Of a DNA stretch of 64,000 nucleotides, positions 50,839 to 60,484 are shown piece after piece (the first letter of the stretch is position 1; the number at the start of each line of letters is the position of its first letter). The position numbers and the translations under genes are program-made. The notes beneath the pieces were generated by a model. That model was not told where the DNA came from and searched no databases. It worked only from the letters and a program-made list of their open reading frames with translations. The DNA is from CAWCVR01 sp963799105 (lineage in GTDB: Bacteria; Acidobacteriota; Terriglobia; Bryobacterales; Bryobacteraceae), in assembly GCA_963799105.1 (NCBI GenBank), contig CAWCVR010000023.1, positions 62,001-126,000 of the forward strand, given 5' to 3'.

Positions 50839-52797
50839 ATGACGAGCAACGTATTGTCTTCCGCCGTTTTGCCAGTGTGTATTGCCCTTCAACTCGCGGC
50901 GATACCCGCATCGTCTTTCGGGCAGGACGTTTCAGGCGGTGTGGGCGGGGTGGCTCGGGACTCCGCCAGTAATCAGCCCGTGGCGAAGGCCCGTATCACG
51001 GCGCACAACGTAAGCACGGGATTCGACCGCAGCGCCATCAGTGGCTCCGACGGCGCGTTCACCATGCCCGGTCTGGAACCGGGACGATACCAGGTGGCGG
51101 CGGTGGCGCACGGCTTCGCCCCGTCCACGGCCAACGTCGAAGTAGCCGCGCCGGCGACCGCCCGGGTCGATTTCCTGCTGACTGCCGACGCCGCACCCGC
51201 GCCAGCCGCGAAACCGGCTCCCGCCGCACCTTCGCTCGCCGACGAGATCGAGGCTCTGAAAGAGCGGATCGGCGAACTGGAGGCGGCCATGGCGGCTCAC
51301 GCCGCGCCAGTTGAAACTGCCAAAGCCCCCGCGGCGCCGGCGGAAACGCCCGCGCCCGCGCCGGCACCACAGCAGCCAGCCGCAGCGCCAGCCCCGCCAG
51401 CGCCAGCCGCGCCATCGATCCCGGAAGCCCTGCAATCGCCCGACTCCACGCCCGGGGTGGACAACTTCACGCCGTTCGCTTATGGCGACTTTACCTGGCT
51501 CAACGGCACGCCGCGCAATAAGGACACCGTGCTCGACACCAAGTTCTTCACGCCCGAGATCCGGTTCGACACGAATTATACGGTGGATTCGAATCAACCG
51601 AAAGACCACTCTTTGGGCGGGTCGACCGAAACGTTCCGGTCCGGCGAGGTGCAGGTGGAGCAGGCTAGTTTCGGCGGCGACTTCCACTGGCAAAACGTTC
51701 GTGGCAGGGTCTTGACCATGTTTGGAATGTTCGCTACCACGACGCCACGCAACGACGCCAGCGCCGCAGTGGGCCAGTGGGATCTGCGCAACGCGTACCG
51801 ATATGTCTCGGAGGCCTACGGCGGCTATCACTTCAACGTGAGCCATGGACTCAACATCGATGGCGGGATCTTCGTGTCCTACATCGGCCTGTTCAGTTAC
51901 TACAACTTCGATAACTGGACCTACCAGCCGTCGTACGTGTCTTCCAACACTCCGTGGTTTTTCAACGGTCTGCGGATTCAGTGGTTCCCTACCAACAAGT
52001 TGAAGATTGAGCCCTGGATCATCAACGGCTGGCAGTCCTACGCCAAGTTCAATGGCCATAAGGGCCTGGGCGGTCAGATTCTGTACCGTCCGCACGAGTG
52101 GCTCTCATTGGTATTCAACAACTACGGCAACGGCACGGACGATCTGGGTATTCCCGGCCGCTCGCGCATCCATACCGACGACAGCGTTGAGGTCAGGTAT
52201 TACAACAAGCCGGACGAAGAAAAAGGCATCTCAAAGATGGCGTTTTCCTTCACTGCCGACGCGGGTTGCGAATACGGCGCCGGCGTCACCTGCCATGGCG
52301 GCAAGGGCGGGCCGAAGCAGGCGTTTTTGGGATGGATGCTGTACAACCGGATTTGGTGGCACAAGGACACCTATGCCATCACGCTGGGTGGTGGCCAGAT
52401 GACCAATCCGGGCCGTTACCTTACGCTGCTGCCGCCCATCAATGGGGCGGACGCCATTTCCGGCTCGCCCTACTTCACCGAGAATCCAGGGGACAAGGCG
52501 CATATGTGGGACAGCACGGCCACTTTCCACTGGATGCCCAGGCAGTACATCACCTGGTGGGCGGAGACGGGCTACCGGCACTCGGATATCCCGTATTGGA
52601 CGGGGCGCGACGGTATCACGCCTCCGGGCGGGAATAACGGCTCGCCCTCCCAGTACGTCTGCTCCAACGGAGGGGCGGCCGGGACTAACAACCTGGCTGC
52701 GGCGTATGTGGCGTGTGGCGGACCTGGGAGCGTCTGGTTCCCGGATCTTCGCCATAGTCAGTTCACCATTAGCGCTGGCGTGATGGTGAAGTTCTAG
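50839..52797 (+). CDS. Outer-membrane beta-barrel porin (BBP2/OmpL-like) with N-terminal carboxypeptidase-like domain
   Basis: The 652-residue protein has a signal peptide (to about residue 29), a short CarboxypepD_reg-like beta domain (VARDSASNQPVAKARI, residues 38-110), a coiled-coil segment (LADEIEALKERIGELEAAM), a Pro/Ala-rich linker and a large barrel of amphipathic strands ending in Phe (AGVMVKF). Typical barrel strands are GGIFVSYIGLFSYYNF and WGWMLYNRIWW-like. An AAAGGA site precedes the ATG. As the first gene before CusBA/TolC-type genes it probably lets a substrate cross the outer membrane. Confidence 0.85.
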   Translation: MTSNVLSSAVLPVCIALQLAAIPASSFGQDVSGGVGGVARDSASNQPVAKARITAHNVSTGFDRSAISGSDGAFTMPGLEPGRYQVAAVAHGFAPSTANVEVAAPATARVDFLLTADAAPAPAAKPAPAAPSLADEIEALKERIGELEAAMAAHAAPVETAKAPAAPAETPAPAPAPQQPAAAPAPPAPAAPSIPEALQSPDSTPGVDNFTPFAYGDFTWLNGTPRNKDTVLDTKFFTPEIRFDTNYTVDSNQPKDHSLGGSTETFRSGEVQVEQASFGGDFHWQNVRGRVLTMFGMFATTTPRNDASAAVGQWDLRNAYRYVSEAYGGYHFNVSHGLNIDGGIFVSYIGLFSYYNFDNWTYQPSYVSSNTPWFFNGLRIQWFPTNKLKIEPWIINGWQSYAKFNGHKGLGGQILYRPHEWLSLVFNNYGNGTDDLGIPGRSRIHTDDSVEVRYYNKPDEEKGISKMAFSFTADAGCEYGAGVTCHGGKGGPKQAFLGWMLYNRIWWHKDTYAITLGGGQMTNPGRYLTLLPPINGADAISGSPYFTENPGDKAHMWDSTATFHWMPRQYITWWAETGYRHSDIPYWTGRDGITPPGGNNGSPSQYVCSNGGAAGTNNLAAAYVACGGPGSVWFPDLRHSQFTISAGVMVKF

Positions 52798-52919
52798 CGG
52801 GTTGTTGTTGTTGTGAGAGTAAGTGGCAGCCGGCCCTAAGCGGATCGGGCGATTCCCTCGGCCGATCCGCCGGGTCCCGGCTGCGAATCGACCGCCCAAG
52901 GGCGGATTTGGAGGCTTAT

Positions 52920-54062
52920 ATGAAACGCATCGCTTTGACGGTTGGTGTGCTGGTAGTTCTGGTCCCCACGCTACTGTTGCTCAACGGCTGCGGAGGGGCG
53001 CAGGCGGCTGCAACGTCGGAGGCGCCGCCAACAACGAGGGTGGTTTCGGGCTTCGATGTGAGCGTCTTCTCGGTCGAACACCCCGAACAGTTCCCGATTG
53101 TCGAGGCGACGCAGCAGTCCGCGGCGCCTGAACTGGTGGTCACCGGCACGGTGAACCCCGACATTTCCCGCAACGTACCAGTTGTCTCGCTGGCGTCCGG
53201 ACGCGTCGTCGAAATCCACGCCCGGCTTGGCGACACCGTGAAGAAGGGGCAGTTACTGTTGACTGTCCGCAGCGACGATATCTCCGGGGCCTTTCAGAAT
53301 TACCGGAAAGCCATGGCGGATGAAGTTCTCTCGAACACGCAGTTGGAGCGCGCTAAGGACCTCTACACCCACGGCGCCATCGCCTTGAACGACCTTCAGG
53401 TCGCCCAGGACACCGACGCCAAGGCGAAAGTGGACGTGGAAGCCATGGAGGAGCATATCCGCCTCCTTGGTACCGACCCGGCCCACCCCAACGGCATGGT
53501 CGATATCTACGCGCCCGTTTCGGGAGTCATCACCGACCAGCAAGTTACAAACGCCGCAAGCGTGCAGAGCTTCTCTACAAATCCGTTCACGATCTCCGAC
53601 CTGTCGCGCGTGTGGATAATCTGCGACGTGTATGAGAACGATCTTCCCAGCGTCCACCCTGGCGACATCGCCGAGGTCCGCTTGAATGCGTATCCCGACC
53701 GGCTGCTCAAGGGGACCGTCGACAACATCGGCGCGATCCTGGATCCGAACATCCGCACCGCGAAAGTTCGCATCGAGGTCGAGAATCCGGGGATGATGCG
53801 CCTCGGCATGTTCGTCACGGCAACGTTCCGCGGCCTGACAAAGGACGTGCGCTCGGTTGTGCCGTCATCGGCCATCCTGCATCTGCACGACCGCGACTGG
53901 GTCTATGTGCCCGCGCCGGACAAGAAGTTCCGGCGAGTCGAGGTAGCCAGCGGCGATCCTTTGCCGGACAGCCTGCAGCAGATCAAGTCGGGCATCAAGC
54001 CCGGTGAGCAGGTTGTGGCCAACGCCGTGGTGCTCGAACACGCGATAGCGATCAACCAATAG
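52920..54062 (+). CDS. RND efflux periplasmic adaptor (CusB/HlyD type)
   Basis: The protein (380 residues) has a lipoprotein signal (VLVVLVPTLLLLNGC) and the adaptor pattern: a biotinyl-lipoyl half (LASGRVVEIHARLGDTVKKGQLL), an alpha-hairpin (YRKAMADEVLSNTQLERAKDLYTHG), the second lipoyl half (IYAPVSGVI), and beta-barrel and membrane-proximal parts. The ATG at 52920 has GGAGG before it; the in-frame TTG upstream is not needed. It bridges the RND pump and the outer-membrane channel. The two downstream genes complete the tripartite system. Confidence 0.92.
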   Translation: MKRIALTVGVLVVLVPTLLLLNGCGGAQAAATSEAPPTTRVVSGFDVSVFSVEHPEQFPIVEATQQSAAPELVVTGTVNPDISRNVPVVSLASGRVVEIHARLGDTVKKGQLLLTVRSDDISGAFQNYRKAMADEVLSNTQLERAKDLYTHGAIALNDLQVAQDTDAKAKVDVEAMEEHIRLLGTDPAHPNGMVDIYAPVSGVITDQQVTNAASVQSFSTNPFTISDLSRVWIICDVYENDLPSVHPGDIAEVRLNAYPDRLLKGTVDNIGAILDPNIRTAKVRIEVENPGMMRLGMFVTATFRGLTKDVRSVVPSSAILHLHDRDWVYVPAPDKKFRRVEVASGDPLPDSLQQIKSGIKPGEQVVANAVVLEHAIAINQ

Positions 54063-54124
54063 GCTCCGCGTTTCGCTCATCTTGCTTAGGAACTGACTGA
54101 CTGATTTTCTCACCGGAGAACAAC

Positions 54125-57100
54125 ATGATCCGTGCGCTCGTAGATTTCTCGCTCAACAACCGGTTCGTCGTAATCGCGGTTGCGCTCCTGTTGACGGCGT
54201 GGGGTGTTGTTTCCTTTCACAACTTGCCGGTCGAGGCCTATCCCGACATTGCAGATAACTATGTCACGGTCATCACTCAGTGGCCCGGCCGGTCGGCGGA
54301 GGAGGTGGAACAGCAGGTTACGATTCCGGTGGAGATTGAGATGAACGGAATCCCCCATCTCTCGTTCCTGCGTTCCGAATCGATCTTCGGCTTGTCGTTC
54401 GTGATCATGATCTTCGACGATAGCTCGGAAAACGATTGGAACCGGCAGAAGGTCCTCGAACGCCTGACACAGGTGAACCTGCCGACCGGGATACAGCCGC
54501 AGATCGGAACCGATTGGAGCACCGTTGGCCAGATCTACTGGTACACGTTGCGCAGCACGAATCCCAAGTACGACCTCATGGAACTGCGGAGCATCGAGGA
54601 TTGGACGCTTCTGAAGGAGTTCAAGAGCGTTCCGAATGTCGTCGATGTCTCCGATTTCGGGGGAACCGTCCGGGAATACCAGGTACGCGTTGACCCGAAC
54701 AAACTGGTGTCCTACGGACTGAGTATCGGCCAGGTGGAACAACAGTTGGCCATCAATAACATCAATGCCGGCGGCAGCTTCGTGGAGTCCGGCCTGCAGC
54801 AGATGAACGTACGCGCGCTCGGGTTATTCCGCAACGTCGATGATATCGCGGATACGGTCCTGACGACTAAGAAAGGGACCGCGCTTCGGGTGAAGGACAT
54901 AGCCGACGTGGCGCAAGGCCCTAAAATCCGCCTGGGGCACATGGCCCGGGCGAATCGAATGGAGGACGGAAGCATAGTCGATGAATCCGACGTCATTCAG
55001 GGTGTCGTCCTGATGCGCAAGGGCGCGGACGCGGGGCCCACGCTGGAAGCAATCCATAAGAAAGTGGAAGAACTGAACAACGGCATCCTGCCCCCCGGCG
55101 TGAAGGTCGTTCCCATGCTTGATCGCGCCGATCTGCTGCATTACACCCTTCACACGGTGATGCACAACCTGGGCGAGGGAATGATTTTGGTGACCATTGT
55201 CCTCCTTCTGTTCCTCGGCAATGTCCGCGCGGCTCTTATCGTGGCTCTCACCATTCCGTTCTCGTTACTGTTCGCCTCCATCTGGCTCAATGTCAGCGGC
55301 ATTCCGGCGAATCTGCTATCCCTTGGCGCGCTCGATTTCGGGATGGTGGTGGATGGCGCGGTGGTCATGGTGGAGAACACCGTGCGCCACCTCAGCCGCC
55401 GCAAGGAAAGCGGGGAGGAGCAGAAACCGATCGCCCAAATTATCCGCGACGCCACCCACGAAGTCCAGCGCCCGGTGTTCTACGCCATCGCCATTATCAT
55501 CACCGCCTACATGCCGATTTTCACGCTGCAGCGGGTGGAGGGCAGGCTATTCCGGCCGATGGCCCTTACGGTGGCATTCGCTTTGCTTGGCGCGCTGCTG
55601 TTCTCGATTCTGATTGCGCCGGTCCTCTCCAGCGTGTTCTTCCGCAAAGGAGTGCGCGAGTGGCAGAACCCCGTCATGACCTTGATGACCCGTGTCTATC
55701 GGACGAACGTGCGCTGGGCCATCAACCACCGCTGGATCACGCTGGGTGTCGGAGTCGCCGCCCTGGGCGTGTCGGCCTATCTCGCGTTCAGCGGAGTTAT
55801 CGGCTCCGAGTTTCTGCCGCACCTGGATGAGGGCGCGATCTGGGCCCGCGGCACCCTGGCCGACAGCACCAGCCTGACGGAGGGCGAGCGATTCACCAAC
55901 CAGGCCCGCTTGATCTTCGCCTCCTTTCCCGAAGTGACCAAAGTTGTGTCCGAGGTGGGCAGGCCCGACGACGGAACCGACACCGGGGGATTCGGCAACA
56001 CGGAGTATTTCGTGGACCTCAAACCGAAAGACCAGTGGCGGCCGGTCTTCCATCGGGACAAGGAAGAGCTGATCGCCGCCATGAATCGCGAAGTCGGCAA
56101 ACTCCCCGGGGCGCTCTGGAACTTCTCGCAGCCAATCGAAGATAACGTCGGAGAGACGGTCACCGGGACCAAGGGGCAGCTTGCGCTCAAGCTATTCGGC
56201 AAGGACCTGAAAACCTTGGACGAGAAGGGCGATGAGGTCACCGCCGCCATGCAGCAAGTGCCTGGTTTGATGGACCTCAAGTTCTTTCACACCCTCGGCC
56301 AGCCGAACCTCGATTTCATTATCGACCGCAGGCAGGCGGCCCGTTTTGGAATCAACGTGGCCGACATACAGGACGCCGTTCAGACGGCGGTGGGCGGGAA
56401 CGCCGTGAGCCAGGTGCTCCTCGGCGAGGAGAGGTACGACGTCGTGGTCCGCTACCAGGCGCCATATCGCCAGACGGAGAAGGCCATCGCCAACATCCGC
56501 CTGCTATCTCCGTCGGGCGAACGAGTCTCTCTGGCGCAATTGACGAAGGTCGAGGTGAAGGACGGCGCCTACGACATCTACCGCGAAGGCAACAGCCGCT
56601 TCGCCGCTCTAACGTTCAGCGTGCGGGGCCGGGATTTGGGAAGCACGGTTGCGGAGGCCATGCAACGGGTCCAGCAGAAAGTCAAGCTGCCGCCAGGTTA
56701 CCACCTGGAGTGGTCGGGAGAATACGAAAGCGAGAAGCGCGCGGAGGCGCGCCTGCTCATCGTAGTGCCGCTGACCATTCTGGTGATTGTCATCATTCTT
56801 TACACCATGTTCCGGTCGTTCAAGTGGGCGATGCTGATCATGGTCAATGTGGCGCTCGCTCCCCTGGGCGGTTTGCTCGCCCTGTTGGTCACCCATACCA
56901 ACTTCAGCGTCTCCTCGGGCGTCGGATGTCTGGCGCTCTTTGGCGTCTCCGTGCAAACCGGAGTGATCATGCTCGAGTACATCAATCAGCGCCGCGCGCG
57001 AGGCCACACAACCGTGGATGCGGCCGTGGAGGGCGCCGTACTCCGGCTCCGGCCGATCATGATGACCATGCTCGTCGCGACGCTCGGCTTGCTGCCGGCC

Positions 57101-57271
57101 GCCCTGTCGCACGAAATCGGCTCCGACTCGCAGCGGCCATTTGCCATCGTGATCGTGGGCGGTCTGATTTCGGACTTACTGATGAGTATCATCCTGATTC
57201 CCACGCTGTATGTATGGATGGCCAGGGACGGGGACAAACTCCCCGAATTGGAGGCAGCCCATGAGAGCTAA
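54125..57271 (+). CDS. Heavy-metal-type RND efflux pump (CzcA/CusA family)
   Basis: The 1,048-residue pump has the RND plan: an N-terminal helix, two large periplasmic loops and eleven further helices. The proton-relay segment DFGMVVDGAVVMVEN (about residues 403-417), with its two Asp and one Glu, is the heavy-metal-efflux signature. The start MIRALVDFSLNNR is also typical of CzcA/CusA. The exporter should remove metal cations. Which metal cannot be decided from these motifs. It overlaps the outer-membrane channel gene by 11 bases. Confidence 0.92.
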   Translation: MIRALVDFSLNNRFVVIAVALLLTAWGVVSFHNLPVEAYPDIADNYVTVITQWPGRSAEEVEQQVTIPVEIEMNGIPHLSFLRSESIFGLSFVIMIFDDSSENDWNRQKVLERLTQVNLPTGIQPQIGTDWSTVGQIYWYTLRSTNPKYDLMELRSIEDWTLLKEFKSVPNVVDVSDFGGTVREYQVRVDPNKLVSYGLSIGQVEQQLAINNINAGGSFVESGLQQMNVRALGLFRNVDDIADTVLTTKKGTALRVKDIADVAQGPKIRLGHMARANRMEDGSIVDESDVIQGVVLMRKGADAGPTLEAIHKKVEELNNGILPPGVKVVPMLDRADLLHYTLHTVMHNLGEGMILVTIVLLLFLGNVRAALIVALTIPFSLLFASIWLNVSGIPANLLSLGALDFGMVVDGAVVMVENTVRHLSRRKESGEEQKPIAQIIRDATHEVQRPVFYAIAIIITAYMPIFTLQRVEGRLFRPMALTVAFALLGALLFSILIAPVLSSVFFRKGVREWQNPVMTLMTRVYRTNVRWAINHRWITLGVGVAALGVSAYLAFSGVIGSEFLPHLDEGAIWARGTLADSTSLTEGERFTNQARLIFASFPEVTKVVSEVGRPDDGTDTGGFGNTEYFVDLKPKDQWRPVFHRDKEELIAAMNREVGKLPGALWNFSQPIEDNVGETVTGTKGQLALKLFGKDLKTLDEKGDEVTAAMQQVPGLMDLKFFHTLGQPNLDFIIDRRQAARFGINVADIQDAVQTAVGGNAVSQVLLGEERYDVVVRYQAPYRQTEKAIANIRLLSPSGERVSLAQLTKVEVKDGAYDIYREGNSRFAALTFSVRGRDLGSTVAEAMQRVQQKVKLPPGYHLEWSGEYESEKRAEARLLIVVPLTILVIVIILYTMFRSFKWAMLIMVNVALAPLGGLLALLVTHTNFSVSSGVGCLALFGVSVQTGVIMLEYINQRRARGHTTVDAAVEGAVLRLRPIMMTMLVATLGLLPAALSHEIGSDSQRPFAIVIVGGLISDLLMSIILIPTLYVWMARDGDKLPELEAAHES

Positions 57272-58532
57272 CTACTGCGCCGTTGCACTGGTTTGGGCCC
57301 TCGTGCCGCGTCCTGCGGCCGCCCAGACGCCCCAGGCGCCGGTAACGATCACGCTGGACCAGGCAACCCAGATGGCGCTCGCGCACAACCATAATCTGCT
57401 GGCCGCCCGCACGACGGTGCAACAGAGCGAGGCCCAGGAGATCACGGCGAACCTCCGTCCCAACCCAAGCATAATCAGCGACTGGGAATACCTGCCGCTG
57501 ATGCACCCCAACGGCATCGGCTTTCTCGACTATCTCCACGACTCCACTGAGGGTGACCTCGGCTTGAGTTATCTGTTCGAGCGCGGCAAGAAGCGGCAGC
57601 ACCGCCTCCAGGCGGCAAAGGACGCCACCGCCGTGACCCGCTCGCAGGTGGCGGATAACGAGCGCACACTTACGTTCCAGGTCGCCCAGCTATTCATCAA
57701 TGTGCAACTCGCGCAGTCAACCCTCGATTTGGCGCGGGCGGATTTGGAGAGCTTCGAAAAAACGGTGGACATCAGCGAGAAGCAGTACAAGGCCGGCGGC
57801 GCCAGCGAGAACGATTTCCTTAAGATCAAACTCCAGTTGCTGCAATTCCAGCAGGATGTCGAGCAGTCCGAGCTGGCCAAAGCCCAGGCTCTGTCCGATC
57901 TCCGCCAACTGCTGGGTTACGAGTCCGTGCCCGCCGATTATGCCGTTGGCGGCGGCTTCGATTACCAGCCGCTGGGCGTGTCGCTCGCGGACTTACAGAC
58001 CAAGGCCTTGGATAACCGGCCGGATCTGCGCGCGGCCGTTCAGGGGGTTACGGCCGCGGGCAGCCAGTACGAACTCGCCAAAGCGGACGGAAAGGTGGAC
58101 GTGACCGCGTCGGCCAACTATTCGCACGTGAATGGCATCAGCGCCGCCACCTGGGCTGTCAGCATCCCGCTTCCCATTTTCAATCGCAACCAGGGCGAAA
58201 TCGCGCGCACACACTACGCCATCACTCAGGCGGAACAGCAGCAGATTGCGGCACGGGGGCAGGTTCTGACCGACGTCCGGGATGCGTACGAGGCGCTTGA
58301 ATCCAACGACAGGGTCGCCAAGTACTTTAAGTCCGGCTACCTTGACGTGTCGCAGAAGAACCGCGACATCAGCGAATACGCGTATCACCGCGGCGCCGCG
58401 AGCCTGCTGGATTTTCTCGATGCCGAACGCAGCTATCGCGCCACCCAACTGGCCTGGCGCCAGACGATCGCCGCGTACCTGACCGCTCTGGAACAGCTTC
58501 GGGAAGCGGTGGGAAGCCGGACTTTGCCCTGA
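57261..58532 (+). CDS. TolC-family outer-membrane channel
   Basis: The 423-residue protein has a signal peptide (CAVALVWALVPRPAAAQ) and two outer-membrane efflux domains (LDQATQMALAHNHNLLAAR; then LADLQTKALDNRPDLRAAVQG), each giving long coiled helices. It closes the tripartite efflux operon. A GGAGG site lies inside the end of the pump gene, and the ATG overlaps the pump stop by 11 bases. The 3' end has a degraded duplicate at 58888. Confidence 0.92.
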   Translation: MRANYCAVALVWALVPRPAAAQTPQAPVTITLDQATQMALAHNHNLLAARTTVQQSEAQEITANLRPNPSIISDWEYLPLMHPNGIGFLDYLHDSTEGDLGLSYLFERGKKRQHRLQAAKDATAVTRSQVADNERTLTFQVAQLFINVQLAQSTLDLARADLESFEKTVDISEKQYKAGGASENDFLKIKLQLLQFQQDVEQSELAKAQALSDLRQLLGYESVPADYAVGGGFDYQPLGVSLADLQTKALDNRPDLRAAVQGVTAAGSQYELAKADGKVDVTASANYSHVNGISAATWAVSIPLPIFNRNQGEIARTHYAITQAEQQQIAARGQVLTDVRDAYEALESNDRVAKYFKSGYLDVSQKNRDISEYAYHRGAASLLDFLDAERSYRATQLAWRQTIAAYLTALEQLREAVGSRTLP

Positions 58533-58644
58533 TCCGGCTCGGCCTGCACTCGATCGAGTAGAATGCAAGAAAGCGCCGTCAACGGAACTGCCTGCACCGG
58601 CCGCGGCGGCGCATAGGAGTAGATCATCGAGGCGGAGGGGGAAA

Positions 58645-58869
58645 ATGAGTGGCTTGACGATATTCGGGCTCGTGGCTGTGTCCTCGATGTTGGTGTTCTA
58701 CGCATTCGAAAAGCGGCACCACTGGTGTATCCTGGCGTTTTCCGGTTCCTGCATATTGGCTTCGGCTTATGGCTTTCTACAGGGAGCCTGGCCATTCGGC
58801 TTGGTCGAGGTCGTGTGGTCCGGTGTCTCTTTTCACCGGTGGTGGCTCGAACGCAGCGCCGCTGGATAA
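58645..58869 (+). CDS. Small membrane protein, 74 aa
   Basis: This protein has two hydrophobic segments (IFGLVAVSSMLVFYAF and WCILAFSGSCILASAYGFL) and a short basic tail. The pattern resembles small conserved membrane proteins, but I cannot name the family. A GGAGG/GAGGGGG stretch precedes the ATG. It lies between the channel gene and a fragment of that gene's 3' end, so it may have come in with the duplication. Confidence 0.65.
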   Translation: MSGLTIFGLVAVSSMLVFYAFEKRHHWCILAFSGSCILASAYGFLQGAWPFGLVEVVWSGVSFHRWWLERSAAG

Positions 58870-58887
58870 GGCGCCGCCCGATCCCAG

Positions 58888-58950
58888 CTAACCTCACCGC
58901 GCTCGCACAGCTTCGCGAAGCAGTGGGAATCCGCGCCCTTCCCCGATCCG
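58888..58950 (+). pseudogene. Fragment of the TolC-type gene 3' end
   Basis: Reading L-TALAQLREAVGIRALP, this stretch matches LTALEQLREAVGSRTLP at the end of the channel gene, including the bases after the stop. It has no upstream coding part. It marks a small direct duplication around the 74-residue gene. Confidence 0.7.
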
Positions 58951-59002
58951 TCGTCCGTTGCGGCGTTGCGCGCGCCATGCCGTTCCCGCGACAATCGAAG
59001 CT

Positions 59003-59818
59003 GTGGAGACTCGCAATCTTCGGGCGGACAGCATCTGGGCCAACGTCGAGCGCATTCGAGCGGAAGCCCCGCTGGTCCACAACATCACGAACTACGTGGT
59101 GATGAACTTCACCGCCAACGCACTGCTGGCGCTGGGCGCATCGCCCGTCATGGCCCACGCGGAAGAGGAAGTGGCGGAAATGACCGGCATCGCGCGCTCG
59201 CTGGTGATCAATATCGGAACGCTGAGCGCGCCCTGGATCGCCGCCATGTTCAAAGCCGGCGCCGCCGCCCGGCGGAGCGGGCTGCCCATCGTCCTCGACC
59301 CGGTCGGAGCCGGCGCCACCATTTTCCGCACCGAAACCGCGCGGCGCTTGCTCGACGAGCTGTCGCCGGCCATCGTGCGCGCCAACGCCAGCGAGATTCG
59401 GGCGCTGGCCAGCGACGAGCGCGCGACCCGCGGCGTCGATAGCGCGCATGCCCCTGAGGATGCAGCCGGCGCCGCCGAAGCGCTGGCCCGCCGCACCCAC
59501 GGCGTGGTGGTCGCCAGCGGCGCCATCGACCTGATTTCGTCGGGGGGCACCGTGGCCCACATCGCCAACGGACATCCCATGATGGCGAAGGTCACGGGCA
59601 TGGGATGCACGGCCAGCGCGCTCGCCGGCGCCTTTGCGGCCGTGAATCCGTCGGCCCTCGACGCGGCGGTGAACGCCATGGCGGTGATGGGGATCGCGGG
59701 CGAACTGGCGGCCGAGGGCGCGCGCGGGCCGGGAACGTTCATCCCGCGCTTCCTGGACGCGCTGTACCTTCTGAGCGAATCGGATATTCGCGGCCGGCTA
59801 AAGGTGCGCGAGCCGTGA
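59003..59818 (+). CDS. thiM: Hydroxyethylthiazole kinase
   Basis: The protein (271 residues) has the ThiM pattern: APLVHNITNYVVMNFTANALLALGASPVMAHA, LDPVGAGAT, ANASEI, and the C-terminal anion-hole motif GMGCTASALAGAF with the catalytic Cys. It phosphorylates the thiazole alcohol for thiamine salvage. The GTG at 59003 gives the usual N-terminus. The stop overlaps the thiE start (GTGA). No TPP riboswitch was seen upstream. Confidence 0.94.
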   Translation: METRNLRADSIWANVERIRAEAPLVHNITNYVVMNFTANALLALGASPVMAHAEEEVAEMTGIARSLVINIGTLSAPWIAAMFKAGAAARRSGLPIVLDPVGAGATIFRTETARRLLDELSPAIVRANASEIRALASDERATRGVDSAHAPEDAAGAAEALARRTHGVVVASGAIDLISSGGTVAHIANGHPMMAKVTGMGCTASALAGAFAAVNPSALDAAVNAMAVMGIAGELAAEGARGPGTFIPRFLDALYLLSESDIRGRLKVREP

Positions 59819-60453
59819 AGACGCCTCGCGGTTGGGAGTTGTACCTGATCACGGATCGGGCGCTGGCTGGCGGGCGCTCCCTGGAAGCCCTGGTCGAGGC
59901 CGCGGTGCGCGGCGGAGCCACCGCCGTCCAGTTGCGGGAGAAGGACTGCTGCACGCGGGACTTCGTGGAACTGGGCAGGGCGCTGGCGCGGCTTCTCGCT
60001 CCTCTCGATGTCCCCCTGATCGTCAACGACCGCCTGGATGTGGCGCTCGCCATCGGCGCCGCTGGCGTTCACATCGGACAGCGGGACATGGACTACGCGG
60101 CCGCGCGCAGGCTCCTGGGCCCCGATGCCGTAATCGGCCTGTCCATCGAGACCGTCGAGCAGGCGCGGGCGGCGGAATCGCTGGACGCCGACTATCTGGG
60201 CGTCGGGCCGGTCTTCCCTACCCCCACCAAGGCCGACGCCGCCGCGGCCTTGGGCCTGGCCGGCCTGGCGCAGGTGCGCGCCGTCTCACGGCACACGCTG
60301 GTGGCGATTGGCGGGATCGCGGTGGGAAACGCGCGGCAGGCGATCGATGCCGGGGCCGACGGGGTGGCCGTGGTTTCGGCCATCTGCGCGGCCGGCGATC
60401 CCGAACGCGCGGCGCGGGAACTGCGGCGTGCCATCATGCGAGGGAACAAATGA
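59815..60453 (+). CDS. thiE: Thiamine-phosphate synthase
   Basis: The 212-residue TIM-barrel enzyme shows YLITDRALAG, AVQLREKD, LIVNDRLDVALAIGAAGVHIGQ, LGVGPVFPTPTKADA and LVAIGGIAVGNA, all diagnostic. It joins HMP diphosphate and thiazole phosphate. The GTG at 59815 overlaps the thiM stop by 4 bases, so the two enzymes are made together. Other thiamine genes (thiC, thiD, thiG) are not in the window, which points to salvage. Confidence 0.95.
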   Translation: MKTPRGWELYLITDRALAGGRSLEALVEAAVRGGATAVQLREKDCCTRDFVELGRALARLLAPLDVPLIVNDRLDVALAIGAAGVHIGQRDMDYAAARRLLGPDAVIGLSIETVEQARAAESLDADYLGVGPVFPTPTKADAAAALGLAGLAQVRAVSRHTLVAIGGIAVGNARQAIDAGADGVAVVSAICAAGDPERAARELRRAIMRGNK

Positions 60454-60484
60454 AGCATGAGCTTCGTCAGGTCTAAGGGGGTCT

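Noticed and set aside
58870..59002. TPP riboswitch upstream of thiM
   Set aside because: The conserved CTGAGA and ACCTGATCTGG-type elements are not present in this region.
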